Below are positions 19,601-27,183 of a stretch of DNA of 64,000 nt, one piece after another (positions within the stretch are counted from its first letter, which is position 1; each line of letters opens with the position of its first letter). The DNA is taken from NCBI GenBank assembly GCA_900315455.1, contig OMZE01000024.1, positions 1-64,000 on the forward strand, given 5' to 3'. The stretch comes from an uncultured Prevotellaceae bacterium (GTDB lineage: Bacteria > Bacteroidota > Bacteroidia > Bacteroidales > Bacteroidaceae). The notes under the pieces are model-generated. The model ran no database searches, had not been told where the DNA came from, and saw nothing but the letters and a program-made list of their open reading frames with translations. A program made the position numbers and the translations under genes.

Positions 19601-20054
19601 TGAGGTCTACCCAATATCCAATCTTCTCGGTGAGGTCGTCCCATTCCGAGGTAAACATCATGACGTTTTCGCGGCAACGCTGGTTATAGTCCTCGATGGA
19701 GATGTATTTCGGACTTTCGTGGTTGTCGATATCGGCCTTGGTGATGTCGAGTTCCTTCTCCACACCCAGTTCCACGGGCAGTCCATGGGTGTCCCATCCT
19801 GCCTTGCGCTTCACCTGAAAACCTTTCATCGTCTTATAGCGGTTGAAAGTGTCTTTGATGGTGCGTGCGAGCACATGGTGTATACCGGGATGACCGTTGG
19901 CTGATGGAGGTCCTTCATAGAACACGAATTCGGGATATCCCTCGCGCTCCTTGACAGACCTTGTGAAGACATCGTTCTTTTTCCATTCCTGAAGGATGGA
20001 ATTGTTGACCTCGGTCAGGTTAAGACCTTTGTACTCTGCAAATTTCTTGGCCAT
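16620..20054 (-). CDS. ileS: Isoleucyl-tRNA synthetase
   Basis: The product is 1144 residues, as in other Bacteroidetes and longer than E. coli IleS. The class I motifs are NGHPGIHHVLART (HIGH-type) and GNKMSKRLGN (KMSKS-type). The CP1 editing domain lies between (AWTTTPWTLAANSALCVG, with the Thr-rich editing site), and the anticodon-binding domain follows (SDRWILSKLNSLVKAVDESL). It attaches isoleucine to tRNA-Ile and edits valine. ATG 20054 is the only good start. The promoter is supplied by a repeat unit 75 bp upstream. The gene leads a minus-strand run to dksA-like, lspA, DUF4296, M23 and C69. Confidence 0.97.
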   Translation of the reverse strand: MAKKFAEYKGLNLTEVNNSILQEWKKNDVFTRSVKEREGYPEFVFYEGPPSANGHPGIHHVLARTIKDTFNRYKTMKGFQVKRKAGWDTHGLPVELGVEKELDITKADIDNHESPKYISIEDYNQRCRENVMMFTSEWDDLTEKIGYWVDLNDPYITYDNKYIETLWWLLKQFYDKGLLYKGYTIQPYSPAAGTGLSSHELNQPGCYRDVKDTTVTAQFAMKTPKLEMTAWGKPYFIAWTTTPWTLAANSALCVGPKIDYVAVQTYNPYTAEPVTLVMAEARTSAYLNEKGRDANLQDYKKGDKVIPWTIVARYKGTDLVGMEYEQLMPMVKPLTDGAFRVIPGDYVTTEDGTGIVHIAPNFGADDALVAKKAGVPPIVMVDRKGHERPVVDLQGKYFLTEDLDPDFVANHINETLWNRYAGRYVKNAYDETLAPDAETLDISICMDLKAENKAFKIEKHTHNYPHCWRTDKPVLYYPLDSWFIRSTACKERMVELNQRINWKPESTGTGRFGNWLENLNDWNLSRSRFWGTPLPIWRNEDDGEAICIGSLQQLYDEIEKSVAAGVMKENPLKKKGFVPGDYSRENYDRIDMHRPYVDQILLVSSTGKPMRRETDLIDVWFDSGSMPYAQAHYPFENADAVDKGKAFPSDFISEGVDQTRGWFFTLHAIATMIFDSVAFKNVVSTGLVLDAKGNKMSKRLGNAVDPFDCIEKYGADALRFYMMTNSQPWDNLKFDTEGVDEVRRKFFGTLYNTYSFFALYANVDGFDYSQPDVPVEDRPESDRWILSKLNSLVKAVDESLNDYEPTRAGRMIDEFVCDNLSNWYVRINRKRFWGKEMDNDKLAAFQTLYTCLETVAKLLAPFAPFYADRLYLDLAQATGRATADSVHLEKFPTADGYEDVELEAQMELSQKISSMVLALRRKVNIKVKQPLQRIMIPAVDNLQRQRIEAVAETILNEVNVKQLDFAEEEGLLVKKVKCNFRTMGKKYGKLMKGVAAVMGALDQKQIATLENDGKLQITVEGQNLDIDSADVEIISEDIPGWLVANEGNLTVALEVQLTESLKKEGLARELINRIQNIRKDSGLEITDRIDVTIEPNKDLQDACGEFGDFVMTQVLADSISFESNDGTEVAFDDVTLKIKVEKTK

Positions 20055-20128
20055 ATTGCTTTATCGATAAATTGATTTTCTAAATGCCCTCATCAGTCCA
20101 TACAGAGGGCCACTCTATTTTTAAGGTG

Positions 20129-20159
20129 CAAAGGTACGAATAAGCGAGCGGAAAGCAAA
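20129..20159 (-). promoter_or_regulatory. ileS promoter carried by the first palindromic repeat unit
   Basis: On the minus strand TTTG (20159-20156), 19 nt and TACCTTTG (20136-20129) make a full-consensus Bacteroidetes promoter. The start codon is about 75 bp downstream. Both boxes lie within the gene-proximal repeat unit. Confidence 0.75.
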
Positions 20160-20452
20160 AAAAATCGCAGACTTTTTTGCTTTCCCGAGCGTGAGTACCT
20201 TCGCCGCGGAGCGGCAAAGGACGAATAAGCGAGCGGAAAGCAAAAAAAATCGCAGATTTTTTTGCTTTCCCGAGCGGAGTACCTTCGCCGCGAAGCGGCA
20301 AAGGACGAATAAGCGAGCGAAAAGCAAAAAAAAACGCAGATTTTTTTGCTTTCCCGAGCGAGAGTACCTTCGCCGCGAAGCGGCAAAGGACGAATAAGCG
20401 AGCGGAAAGCAAAAAAAATCGCAGATTTTTTTGCTTTCCCAAGCGGAGTACA
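20129..20452. repeat. Tandem palindromic repeat array, four units of about 85 bp
   Basis: Units begin at 20129, 20215, 20299 and 20384. Each holds an A/T-rich hairpin (GGAAAGCAAA... / ...TTTGCTTTCC around a GCA loop) and a second palindrome, CCTTCGCCGC / GCGGCAAAGG. Only the unit next to ileS keeps TACCTTTG on the minus strand; the other three have lost one base there (TCCTTTG). Open frames through the array are composed of the repeat and are not genes. Related arrays lie near 30.0, 33.5 and 39.2 kb. Confidence 0.9.
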
Positions 20453-20469
20453 CCCCATCCCACCTTCTT

Positions 20470-20860
20470 TTTTGAGGTCCAAGCCTATGGCTTGGATGTT
20501 CCAACCTCTCCCACCTCTCCTTCATAAGGAGAGGCCTCGACCCACCCCCCGTCCCCCGCCCTCTCCAGGGCGGGGGCTCAACCGCTCCTCCTCGTCGCTC
20601 TTTCATTAAGGTTCTGCTCCCGAAGGTAGGTCGCAGGGAGACAACAGAGTTGCGATTGTTTGTGCGGGCTTCGCCCGCGTTTGCTCCAACTTTGTTATAT
20701 GGAAACGAGAGTACCTTCGCCGCGATGTTAGTAGAGACGGGATTCTTCCCGTCTCCTTAGCGGAATGCTAAGCAAATAACACTAATGTGTAAAGCCGCCC
20801 CCTTCTAACTCCTCAACGATGTCACTATAAACTTGGCACAGGCGCTGGGTGCTGTGCTTG
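20470..20860. other. Gene-free spacer with several hairpins
   Basis: I see no gene. Short perfect palindromes include CCAAGCC/GGCTTGG near 20480, CTCTCC/GGAGAG near 20515, CCCGCCCT/AGGGCGGG near 20557, GCGGGC/GCCCGC at 20664-20678 and a 9-bp stem GAGACGGGA/TCCCGTCTC at 20734-20755. A short relic of the palindromic repeat (GAGTACCTTCGCCGCG) lies near 20709. None has a clear T-tract, so they look like REP-type debris rather than terminators. Confidence 0.6.
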
Positions 20861-21667
20861 TTACTTCACCAATTTGAATGAGTTGCCCGTCCACTTGAGC
20901 ATCCATTCGGTGGGCTCACACCCACCGTCGCCATTGTCTTTGTACATCGACAGTTCTATGTCCTTCCCCTTCTGGGGCAAGCGCAGGATAAAGTCGTCGA
21001 AGTCGCCCTCCTGCACGGCTTTCTCCACAATACCGAAGACCTCCATGTCGGGGGTCATCTTCTTGGTAGCCGGGTCGTAGTCGTAGAACATGAATGCCGA
21101 CTCAGAGAAATCGCCCTCCGTTTCATGGCGCATATATGTGCCTATGAGCGAATGGCCACCGGGCCGTTTCCAATAGCACATCTCGGTATATTGGTCGTAT
21201 TGATTTGCCATCGCCAACCTGAGGAACCCATTGGGAACATCACTGGTGACATAGCACATCTCTGCTTCTTGATTAAACTTTTTCGGGTCATCGAGATAAT
21301 TAAGGATTATCCCATTGGGCTGGTATTTGCTGTACTGCCGGCAAAAAGCCCTGGCGAAGTCTTGGATAATCACTTTCTCTGCTGCGGGATATACTGCGAG
21401 TGGCAATGCCTTCCATGAGGCTGCCATCTGGTCTATCTCCGTTCCCTGCCCCTCTGTCTCCTGCTGAACAGCCACAGTGTCAGTATCCTCTACCGTTTCC
21501 AAACTGTCTGTGGCAACATCATCTTTTGGCGTTACCTCTGTCGTCGTCACATCGGCAGCGGCACTCTCTTCCCTGTCGGCCTTTTCGGTCTTTCCACATG
21601 CTGTCATCATGGTCATGGCGACAGCCATCAACAGCATCCTATTGCCAAATAAATAGACTCTTCTCAT
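20861..21667 (-). CDS. Hypothetical lipoprotein
   Basis: The product is 268 residues. It starts MRRVYLFGNRMLLMAVAMTM followed by MTACGK, a lipoprotein signal with the lipid Cys near residue 24. A long acidic Thr/Glu/Val-rich linker (to about residue 75) precedes a compact mixed domain with SWKALPLAVYPAAEKVIIQD and a C-terminal MLKWTGNSFKLVK. The distribution of Cys, Tyr and Trp suggests a folded periplasmic or surface domain, but I recognise no family. It is monocistronic: a terminator separates it from the M16 gene upstream and a gene-free spacer follows. Confidence 0.75.
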   Translation of the reverse strand: MRRVYLFGNRMLLMAVAMTMMTACGKTEKADREESAAADVTTTEVTPKDDVATDSLETVEDTDTVAVQQETEGQGTEIDQMAASWKALPLAVYPAAEKVIIQDFARAFCRQYSKYQPNGIILNYLDDPKKFNQEAEMCYVTSDVPNGFLRLAMANQYDQYTEMCYWKRPGGHSLIGTYMRHETEGDFSESAFMFYDYDPATKKMTPDMEVFGIVEKAVQEGDFDDFILRLPQKGKDIELSMYKDNGDGGCEPTEWMLKWTGNSFKLVK

Positions 21668-21694
21668 GTTGATATTTATTGAATGAAAGAAACA

Positions 21695-21731
21695 AAATCG
21701 TAAGTCCCTTTTTGCAAGGAACTTACGATTT
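21695..21731 (-). terminator. Terminator of the M16 peptidase gene
   Basis: A 16-bp stem (21695-21710 with 21716-21731, one mismatch) and a 5-nt loop are followed on the minus strand by TTTTGTTT. Confidence 0.8.
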
Positions 21732-21766
21732 CTTTTATATTCGCTATGACGCTTTCTGCAAGCGTA

Positions 21767-24565
21767 TTACTCTGGCATCATCACCACTTGGGCGTGGTTC
21801 TTCGACTTCAAGATGACCTTCTTGAGGAAGTTCGACACCTGCTTCGGGGTGACACTCTCCACGATGCTCTTGTAGTTGGTATGGATATCCACGCCATAGG
21901 TGTTGAAGCGGTTGAGCACGGTGAGCCAGTATCTGTTGGTAGCGGCATCCACATCAGCCTGCTTGAGCAGAATCTGCTTGGCCTTGTTCAGGTCTTCCTC
22001 GTTGGGAGCCTTCACGGTAGCGTTCATGCCCTTGAGGAACTCGGGTATGGCAGCAGCAGCCTTTTCGGGGTTGAGTTGTGCTGTTCCCTGGATGGTGATA
22101 TACGACAGCGGACCGTCGGTATCTACCTCACACTCTGCGCCGGCATGGTAGGCAGCCGACATGTTCTCACGGATTTCCCTGAGATACAACGCCTCAAGCA
22201 TTCTTCCTGCACAGTCGGCAAGGATATTGTTCGTCTGGTCATATTTGAGTCCTTTCGAGCGCCAGACTTCAGCTGCCTCAGCCTGTGGGTTCTCCATCTT
22301 CTTCGTGAACTTGTTGGTGAGATTGCCATTGACAAACGTGCGCAGTTCCTTTCCTACGAAGTCGGCCTTACCCGTAGAGGGCAGCGAAGCGATATACTGC
22401 TCGATATACTCGCGGAGTTGTGCCTCGTCGAAGTTACCCACGAAGATGAAGTTGAAGTTGGCAGCATTGCCATAGAGTTGGTGAGCCATTTCAATGAGCC
22501 TGTCATAGTTGGTAGCCTCCACCTGCTCAGCCGTTGGGATTCTGAACAACGGGTTGTTGCCATACAGTGTGCTGGCAACGGAGTCCTGGAACACGATGCT
22601 GCTGTTGAGGCTGATGTTCTTCAGTTGTGTGACGAGCATGTTGCGATAGTTGTTGAACGCGTTCTCGTCTTTGTTGAGGTTGGTGAAGTTGAGATAGGTG
22701 AGTTGCATCAGCGTCTCAAGGTCTTTCGGGGTACTGCTGCCACTGAAAGAATGTCTGAAGTTCTGGACATTGAACGAGGTACTCACCTGTTTTCCAGAGA
22801 GTGCCTTCTGCAGGTCGTTGACCATGAAGTTGCCCACTGCGCTCTGCGAGAAGAAAATGCTGGCGAGTTGCAGGTTCATGGCATCCTCTTTTCCGAAGAG
22901 CGACGCACCACCTTCCGACACGGCAAGCAACAGGATTTCATCGGCGTTGAAGTCGGTGTGCTTCAGCATCACCTTGGCACCATTGGAGAGGGTGAGTTGC
23001 TTGAAGCCGAGTGTGGCATTCTCCGACTCGCTCACGATGCTTCCCTTTGCGGGCAGTTCACTCATGAGCGGCTCTTGCTTCACGTTGTCTACGTAGGCCT
23101 CAAGGGTCTCTGTTCTCACGCCTTCTACTACTCTCTTCATGTCTGCGGGAGTATAGGTGTCCTTCCCCTCCTGCACTAAGGCGAGGGCCACGAAGTTGGT
23201 GTCGGTCAGGTTGATGAACTGCTCAGCAATCTGGTTGATGACATCCACGGTGAGGGCGGGGGCAATCTGGTTCAAGAGTTCATGTCTCTGCTCGATGGAA
23301 GGGATGGGCTCGCCGTTGATGAAGTTCTGCACATACTCGTTGCACAACTGGTGGGTACGGGTCTTCTCACGGTTGTTGTAGGCTTTCTCCACCCTGCTGA
23401 GGAGTTCTGCTCTCGCACGGTCATACTCCGTGGCAGTGAAGCCGAAGTCCTTCACCCTCTTGGCCTCACGGATGGCGGTGGCGAGGGCTTCGAGGTCTTT
23501 CCCCTCCTTGGGCAACACCTGGAGCGTGAAGGCATCCTTGGTGCGCGATACGAGATAGGTGCCTTCCTCAGTACCTACCTGGCTGATGGCACTCTCGGGT
23601 TTCTGAGTCTCTTCCTGGAAACGCATGTCGAGCATGTCGGTGATGACGTCGCGAGCATAGTCTACCACCAAGTAGGCAAGTTGACCTTTGATTTCATCGG
23701 GCACAGCGTCATGCTTCATCATCAGGAGCATCATCGACATCTGCTGTTCCTTGTCTGTTCCCACGAGATAGATGCCCTCGTTGTTGTCGGGCACCTCTAC
23801 CGGCTCTACCTTGGCGGCATTGGCAGGAACGGTGATACCACCGAAGAGTTCCTTGATTTTCTGCTCGGTGCGGTCAACGTCGATGTCACCAACGATGATA
23901 ACGCCCTGGTTGTCGGGACGATACCATTTGCGGTAGTAGGCACGCAGTGTCTCGGGAGAGCAACCGTCGATAACCGACATCAGTCCGATGGGGAAGCGAT
24001 CGCCGTATTTCGAACCGGGATAGAGTTTGGGCAGGTTGTTCTCGAGGATTTTCTGCGTACCCTTGATACGCATGCGGTATTCATTGTGCACCACGTCGCG
24101 CTCCTGGTCGATGGCCTTCTCGTCGAGGGTAATGGCGTTCGACCAGTCCTTGAGGATGAGCATACATGAGTCAATGGCAGAGATACGTGTCGTAGGCACG
24201 TCTTCAATGTAATACACCGTCTGGTCGGTAGAGGTATAGGCATTCAGGTTCCTGCCATACTCCACACCTATCGACTGCAGGTATTCCTGCAACTGATTGT
24301 CCTTGAAGTGCTCTGTACCATTGAAAGCCATGTGCTCAAGCAGGTGAGCAAGACCGCGTTGGTCTTCATTTTCCTGCACCGATCCCACTTTCTGTGCGAT
24401 GTAGAAACTCGCCATATGCTCCGGATAGTTGTTATGGCGGATGTAATAGGTCAGTCCGTTGTCGAGTGTTCCCTTACGCACGTTGGGGTCGACAGGGATG
24501 TTCTGTGCCTGAACCACCATGCAGAAGAGCAATAGCGCGGCACTTAAAAGTTTTCTCATTGTCAT
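21767..24565 (-). CDS. M16-family zinc peptidase (pitrilysin/insulinase type), secreted
   Basis: The product is 932 residues, a tandem two-lobe M16 protein. The signal peptide is MRKLLSAALLLFCMVVQAQ (with two possible ATGs two codons apart). The N-terminal lobe has the inverted zinc motif in LAHLLEHMAFNGTEHF (His, Glu and His of HxxEH) and a downstream Glu in an ALDEKAIDQERDVVHNEYRM-like region. The C-terminal lobe (from about 500) lacks the motif, as is usual. Bacteroidetes homologues are periplasmic or outer-membrane peptidases that degrade peptides into pieces for import. It is divergent from padR, with a 400-bp spacer that carries promoters for both. Confidence 0.95.
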   Translation of the reverse strand: MTMRKLLSAALLLFCMVVQAQNIPVDPNVRKGTLDNGLTYYIRHNNYPEHMASFYIAQKVGSVQENEDQRGLAHLLEHMAFNGTEHFKDNQLQEYLQSIGVEYGRNLNAYTSTDQTVYYIEDVPTTRISAIDSCMLILKDWSNAITLDEKAIDQERDVVHNEYRMRIKGTQKILENNLPKLYPGSKYGDRFPIGLMSVIDGCSPETLRAYYRKWYRPDNQGVIIVGDIDVDRTEQKIKELFGGITVPANAAKVEPVEVPDNNEGIYLVGTDKEQQMSMMLLMMKHDAVPDEIKGQLAYLVVDYARDVITDMLDMRFQEETQKPESAISQVGTEEGTYLVSRTKDAFTLQVLPKEGKDLEALATAIREAKRVKDFGFTATEYDRARAELLSRVEKAYNNREKTRTHQLCNEYVQNFINGEPIPSIEQRHELLNQIAPALTVDVINQIAEQFINLTDTNFVALALVQEGKDTYTPADMKRVVEGVRTETLEAYVDNVKQEPLMSELPAKGSIVSESENATLGFKQLTLSNGAKVMLKHTDFNADEILLLAVSEGGASLFGKEDAMNLQLASIFFSQSAVGNFMVNDLQKALSGKQVSTSFNVQNFRHSFSGSSTPKDLETLMQLTYLNFTNLNKDENAFNNYRNMLVTQLKNISLNSSIVFQDSVASTLYGNNPLFRIPTAEQVEATNYDRLIEMAHQLYGNAANFNFIFVGNFDEAQLREYIEQYIASLPSTGKADFVGKELRTFVNGNLTNKFTKKMENPQAEAAEVWRSKGLKYDQTNNILADCAGRMLEALYLREIRENMSAAYHAGAECEVDTDGPLSYITIQGTAQLNPEKAAAAIPEFLKGMNATVKAPNEEDLNKAKQILLKQADVDAATNRYWLTVLNRFNTYGVDIHTNYKSIVESVTPKQVSNFLKKVILKSKNHAQVVMMPE

Positions 24566-24626
24566 GTTGAAATGTGTTGATAAAAAGTATGTAATAAAAT
24601 GATTATAGTTTCATCACGAAATCGTG

Positions 24627-24634
24627 CAAAGTTA
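24627..24634 (-). promoter_or_regulatory. Putative -7 box for the M16 peptidase gene
   Basis: The minus strand reads TAACTTTG (TAnnTTTG) about 62 nt before the start. The -33 element is not clear. Confidence 0.45.
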
Positions 24635-24834
24635 GCACAAAACCCTGACATATCGTCATTTTTTTTATATTTTTACACAAATAAAGTATAAAATGTGCAA
24701 TAATTGGCACAATTGTTCAAATCGCATTTGTCGACATAGATTATAAAAGGTATATAATAAAAAACATGCGAACTGGCCAAGAGGACATACTTCATTCGGC
24801 CCAACTGTAAAAGGATGTTAAATATTTGCATTTT

Positions 24835-24863
24835 TATAGTACTATGTATTGCAAGGTACTATA
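24835..24863 (+). promoter_or_regulatory. Candidate PadR operator overlapping the padR promoter
   Basis: TATAGTAC (24835-24842) and GTACTATA (24856-24863) are perfect 8-bp inverted halves with a 13-nt spacer. They straddle the -33 box of the padR promoter. PadR dimers bind such A/T-rich dyads, so negative autoregulation is likely. Confidence 0.55.
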
Positions 24864-24879
24864 AAAAAGTATATTTTTG
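24848..24879 (+). promoter_or_regulatory. Promoter of the padR-pspC operon
   Basis: ATTG (24848-24851), 20 nt and TATTTTTG (24872-24879) fit the -33/-7 consensus with one mismatch. The leader to the padR ATG is about 80 nt. Confidence 0.65.
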
Positions 24880-24966
24880 TAGCGTCGTTCACTGTAAGGC
24901 CTCAGCGGGCGGCATGGCAGACTGGCCATCTGCTATCAATTCGTCAAATATCAACAAAGAAGCGTT

Positions 24967-25314
24967 ATGAACATAGACAATGCGAAATCACAGATGCGCA
25001 AAGGGATGTTGGAATACTGCGTCCTCTTGCTGTTGCGTCGTCAACCTTCCTACGCCAACGACATCATCGTGCAGTTGAAGGATGCCGACCTGATTGTGGT
25101 GGAAGGCACGCTCTATCCCCTATTGAGCCGTCTGAAGAAAGACGGTCTGCTGACCTACGAGTGGCGAGAGTCGTATCAGGGTCCTCCCCGGAAATACTAT
25201 GCGATGACCGACGAGGGCTCCCTGGCCTTACGTGAGATGGACTCCACCTGGAGTTCGCTCACCCGCACGGTAGACCTGCTGAAAAACCCTCTGGCGACTA
25301 CACCAAGTCTTTAA
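24967..25314 (+). CDS. PadR-family transcriptional regulator
   Basis: The product is 115 residues. The winged-helix domain is complete: KGMLEYCVLLLLRRQPSYAN (helix 1), DADLIVVEGTLYPLLSRLKK (recognition helix, with the family hallmark G-T-L-Y-x-x-L-x-R-L) and RESYQGPPRKYYAMTDEG (wing, with GPPRKYY). The C-terminal helix is short, as in subfamily 2. Such proteins repress their own operon and respond to small molecules or envelope stress. An inverted repeat on its promoter supports autoregulation. The PspC-like gene starts 80 nt downstream. Confidence 0.92.
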   Translation: MNIDNAKSQMRKGMLEYCVLLLLRRQPSYANDIIVQLKDADLIVVEGTLYPLLSRLKKDGLLTYEWRESYQGPPRKYYAMTDEGSLALREMDSTWSSLTRTVDLLKNPLATTPSL

Positions 25315-25326
25315 AGAAAGAAAGTA

Positions 25327-25371
25327 TTTATAGTTCCTATAGTCACTATAGTTACTATCGCCACTATAAAA
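25327..25371 (+). repeat. Nonamer array (ACTATAGTC-type), five units
   Basis: Five 9-bp units variant of ACTATAGTC lie in the padR-pspC spacer. The same family recurs at 53.85, 56.1 and 62.5 kb, with a close variant at 59.7 kb. Confidence 0.75.
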
Positions 25372-25394
25372 AAACCACAAAAAAATCCATCACA

Positions 25395-27053
25395 ATGAAA
25401 AAGAATATCACAGTCAATATTTTCGGTACCCTCTACCCCATCGACGAGGATGCCTATGAACTCTTGCAGCGTTACAATGAAAACATGCGACGCTACTACA
25501 GCCACCGTGAGGGCGGCGAGGAGATAGCCGACGACGTGGAGCACCGCGTGGCAGAACTGCTGAGCGAATACCGTTCGCAAGGCGTGATGGCTATCACCAT
25601 CGAACACGTGACGGAAATCATCAACCGCATCGGCGACCCCCAGCAGATGGACACCGAAGCCAACGAAGAAACCGAAGGAGCCACTCCCCCACCCTTTGAG
25701 GGCAACCAAGCCAACTCAAATAGCCAGAACAGCCAGGGCAACCCCGGCAATCCCGGCGACCCCAACGCACAAATGGGCTATAGCACTCTGAATCGCAAGA
25801 TTTTCCGCGACCCCGAAGACCGCATCCTCGGTGGCGTGCTCTCAGGACTGAGTCATTACTTTGGCTTGAGCGACCCCTTGCTGCTCCGGGTGATTTTCGT
25901 AGTGCTCTGCTTCATCTCGTTCAGCATACCCTTCATCCTCTATATCATCGCTTGGGTGCTCATCCCCGAGGCAGTGACACCAGAAGACCGTCTGCGAATG
26001 TATGGCAAGCCGGTGAACGCAAAGTCGCTCAATGAGGAACTGATGCGGGGCATGAACAATGCCAATGCTTTCGTTCATAATCCCCAACACCGCGACACCG
26101 CCCGTGGCTGCTTCTCGGCATTGGTCAAGGTAGTACTGCTGTGTATCTGCGGGTTCTTCGCCCTGATTCTCGTCGGACTTTTCATCGCCCTTCTTGCCGT
26201 GGTGTTCGGATTGTCAATACTCACCATCTTCGGCGACATGAGCCTGCTCAACGTCTTCGGCATCGACGTCACCACACACCAGGTGCTCAACTCCATTCCC
26301 ACCTGGCTGTCGGCAGTGGGTATTACCTCCGCCCTCTTGGTGATTGGCTTGCCCCTCTATGCCCTCATCCGCCTGATTGTGAAACGCGACGACCAACACA
26401 TGAACACCGCAGTGAAGGCCGGCCTCATCCTCGTATGGCTCCTGAGTCTGGGTCTGATGCTGGGATGCATGGTGAAGGTTGGTCATACCGTAGGCACTGA
26501 AGTGGTGAAAATCGACAAACAGAAAAATACCCACAACGGCATTTACCTGCCCGGCGTGGCATGGAGACTGCTGGAGCGGTGTGGCTGGTCGGTGGAGAAG
26601 TTCACTGGAGCAACGGATTGGATAGAAGGTTGGGGCATCCTCCCCAATGGCGAGGATGGCAACTACATCTCCCTGAAGGTGAAAGACAATCCCAGCACCA
26701 TGAACTACGACCTTCGCAAGAGCATCGACCTGCAACCCGGCAATTACAAGATTGAAGGCTGGACACGTGCCGACGGCGAGGGCAATGCCCTCTATGTGCT
26801 GACCAACAACGACAAGGACACGCTGCGTGTGGTGGTGCCGAAATATGTTGAGCCATCCAACCCCACCGATACCACAGAAGTGGTGGTCGACAGCAACGAT
26901 GGCAGCCGCCGGTGGACTCATGTAGTAGGCTCCTTCACCTTGAGCCAACCAGGAAAGGTGAACTATGGCATCACCAACAAGGTGGAAATGAATACGACGC
27001 CGTGGAACAGCCACCAGATTGACATCAGTGAAGTGAAGATTGTCACGGAATAG
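25395..27053 (+). CDS. PspC-domain membrane protein
   Basis: The product is 552 residues. The first 90 residues are cytoplasmic and helical (IDEDAYELLQRYNENMRRYY). Residues about 130-200 are a PspC domain: KIFRDPEDRILGGVLSGLSH then YFGLSDPLLLRVIFVVLCFI, and the second helix ending IIAWVLIPEA. Three or four further helices follow, then a 170-residue outside domain of galactose-binding type appearance (GWGILPNGEDGNYISLKVKD). In Bacteroidetes, padR-pspC pairs like this are common and are assumed to respond to envelope stress. Co-transcription with padR is likely. Confidence 0.85.
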   Translation: MKKNITVNIFGTLYPIDEDAYELLQRYNENMRRYYSHREGGEEIADDVEHRVAELLSEYRSQGVMAITIEHVTEIINRIGDPQQMDTEANEETEGATPPPFEGNQANSNSQNSQGNPGNPGDPNAQMGYSTLNRKIFRDPEDRILGGVLSGLSHYFGLSDPLLLRVIFVVLCFISFSIPFILYIIAWVLIPEAVTPEDRLRMYGKPVNAKSLNEELMRGMNNANAFVHNPQHRDTARGCFSALVKVVLLCICGFFALILVGLFIALLAVVFGLSILTIFGDMSLLNVFGIDVTTHQVLNSIPTWLSAVGITSALLVIGLPLYALIRLIVKRDDQHMNTAVKAGLILVWLLSLGLMLGCMVKVGHTVGTEVVKIDKQKNTHNGIYLPGVAWRLLERCGWSVEKFTGATDWIEGWGILPNGEDGNYISLKVKDNPSTMNYDLRKSIDLQPGNYKIEGWTRADGEGNALYVLTNNDKDTLRVVVPKYVEPSNPTDTTEVVVDSNDGSRRWTHVVGSFTLSQPGKVNYGITNKVEMNTTPWNSHQIDISEVKIVTE

Positions 27054-27084
27054 GTGTTGGCGGGTGCTTCTACACTTGATAACT

Positions 27085-27128
27085 AACCCCAAGGGCTTCA
27101 GGCGTTTTTGCCTGAAGCCCTTGGGGTT
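27085..27128. terminator. Bidirectional terminator between the pspC-like gene and the 922-residue protein gene
   Basis: A perfect 19-bp stem (27085-27103 with 27110-27128) has a GTTTTT loop, A/T-flanked on both sides. It lies between two convergent genes. Confidence 0.88.
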
Positions 27129-27183
27129 TCCGGCGGTGATACCCCCACCGCTTACATTATAATGACAAATGCCGACAACCTGT

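Noticed and set aside
20129-20452. Regularly spaced repeats that might be CRISPR
   Set aside because: Units are contiguous, about 85 bp, palindromic and without variable spacers; no cas genes are present.
20080-20606. Long open frames (up to 161 residues) across the ileS upstream region
   Set aside because: They are made of repeated units of the palindromic array in all frames and have no independent coding signal.
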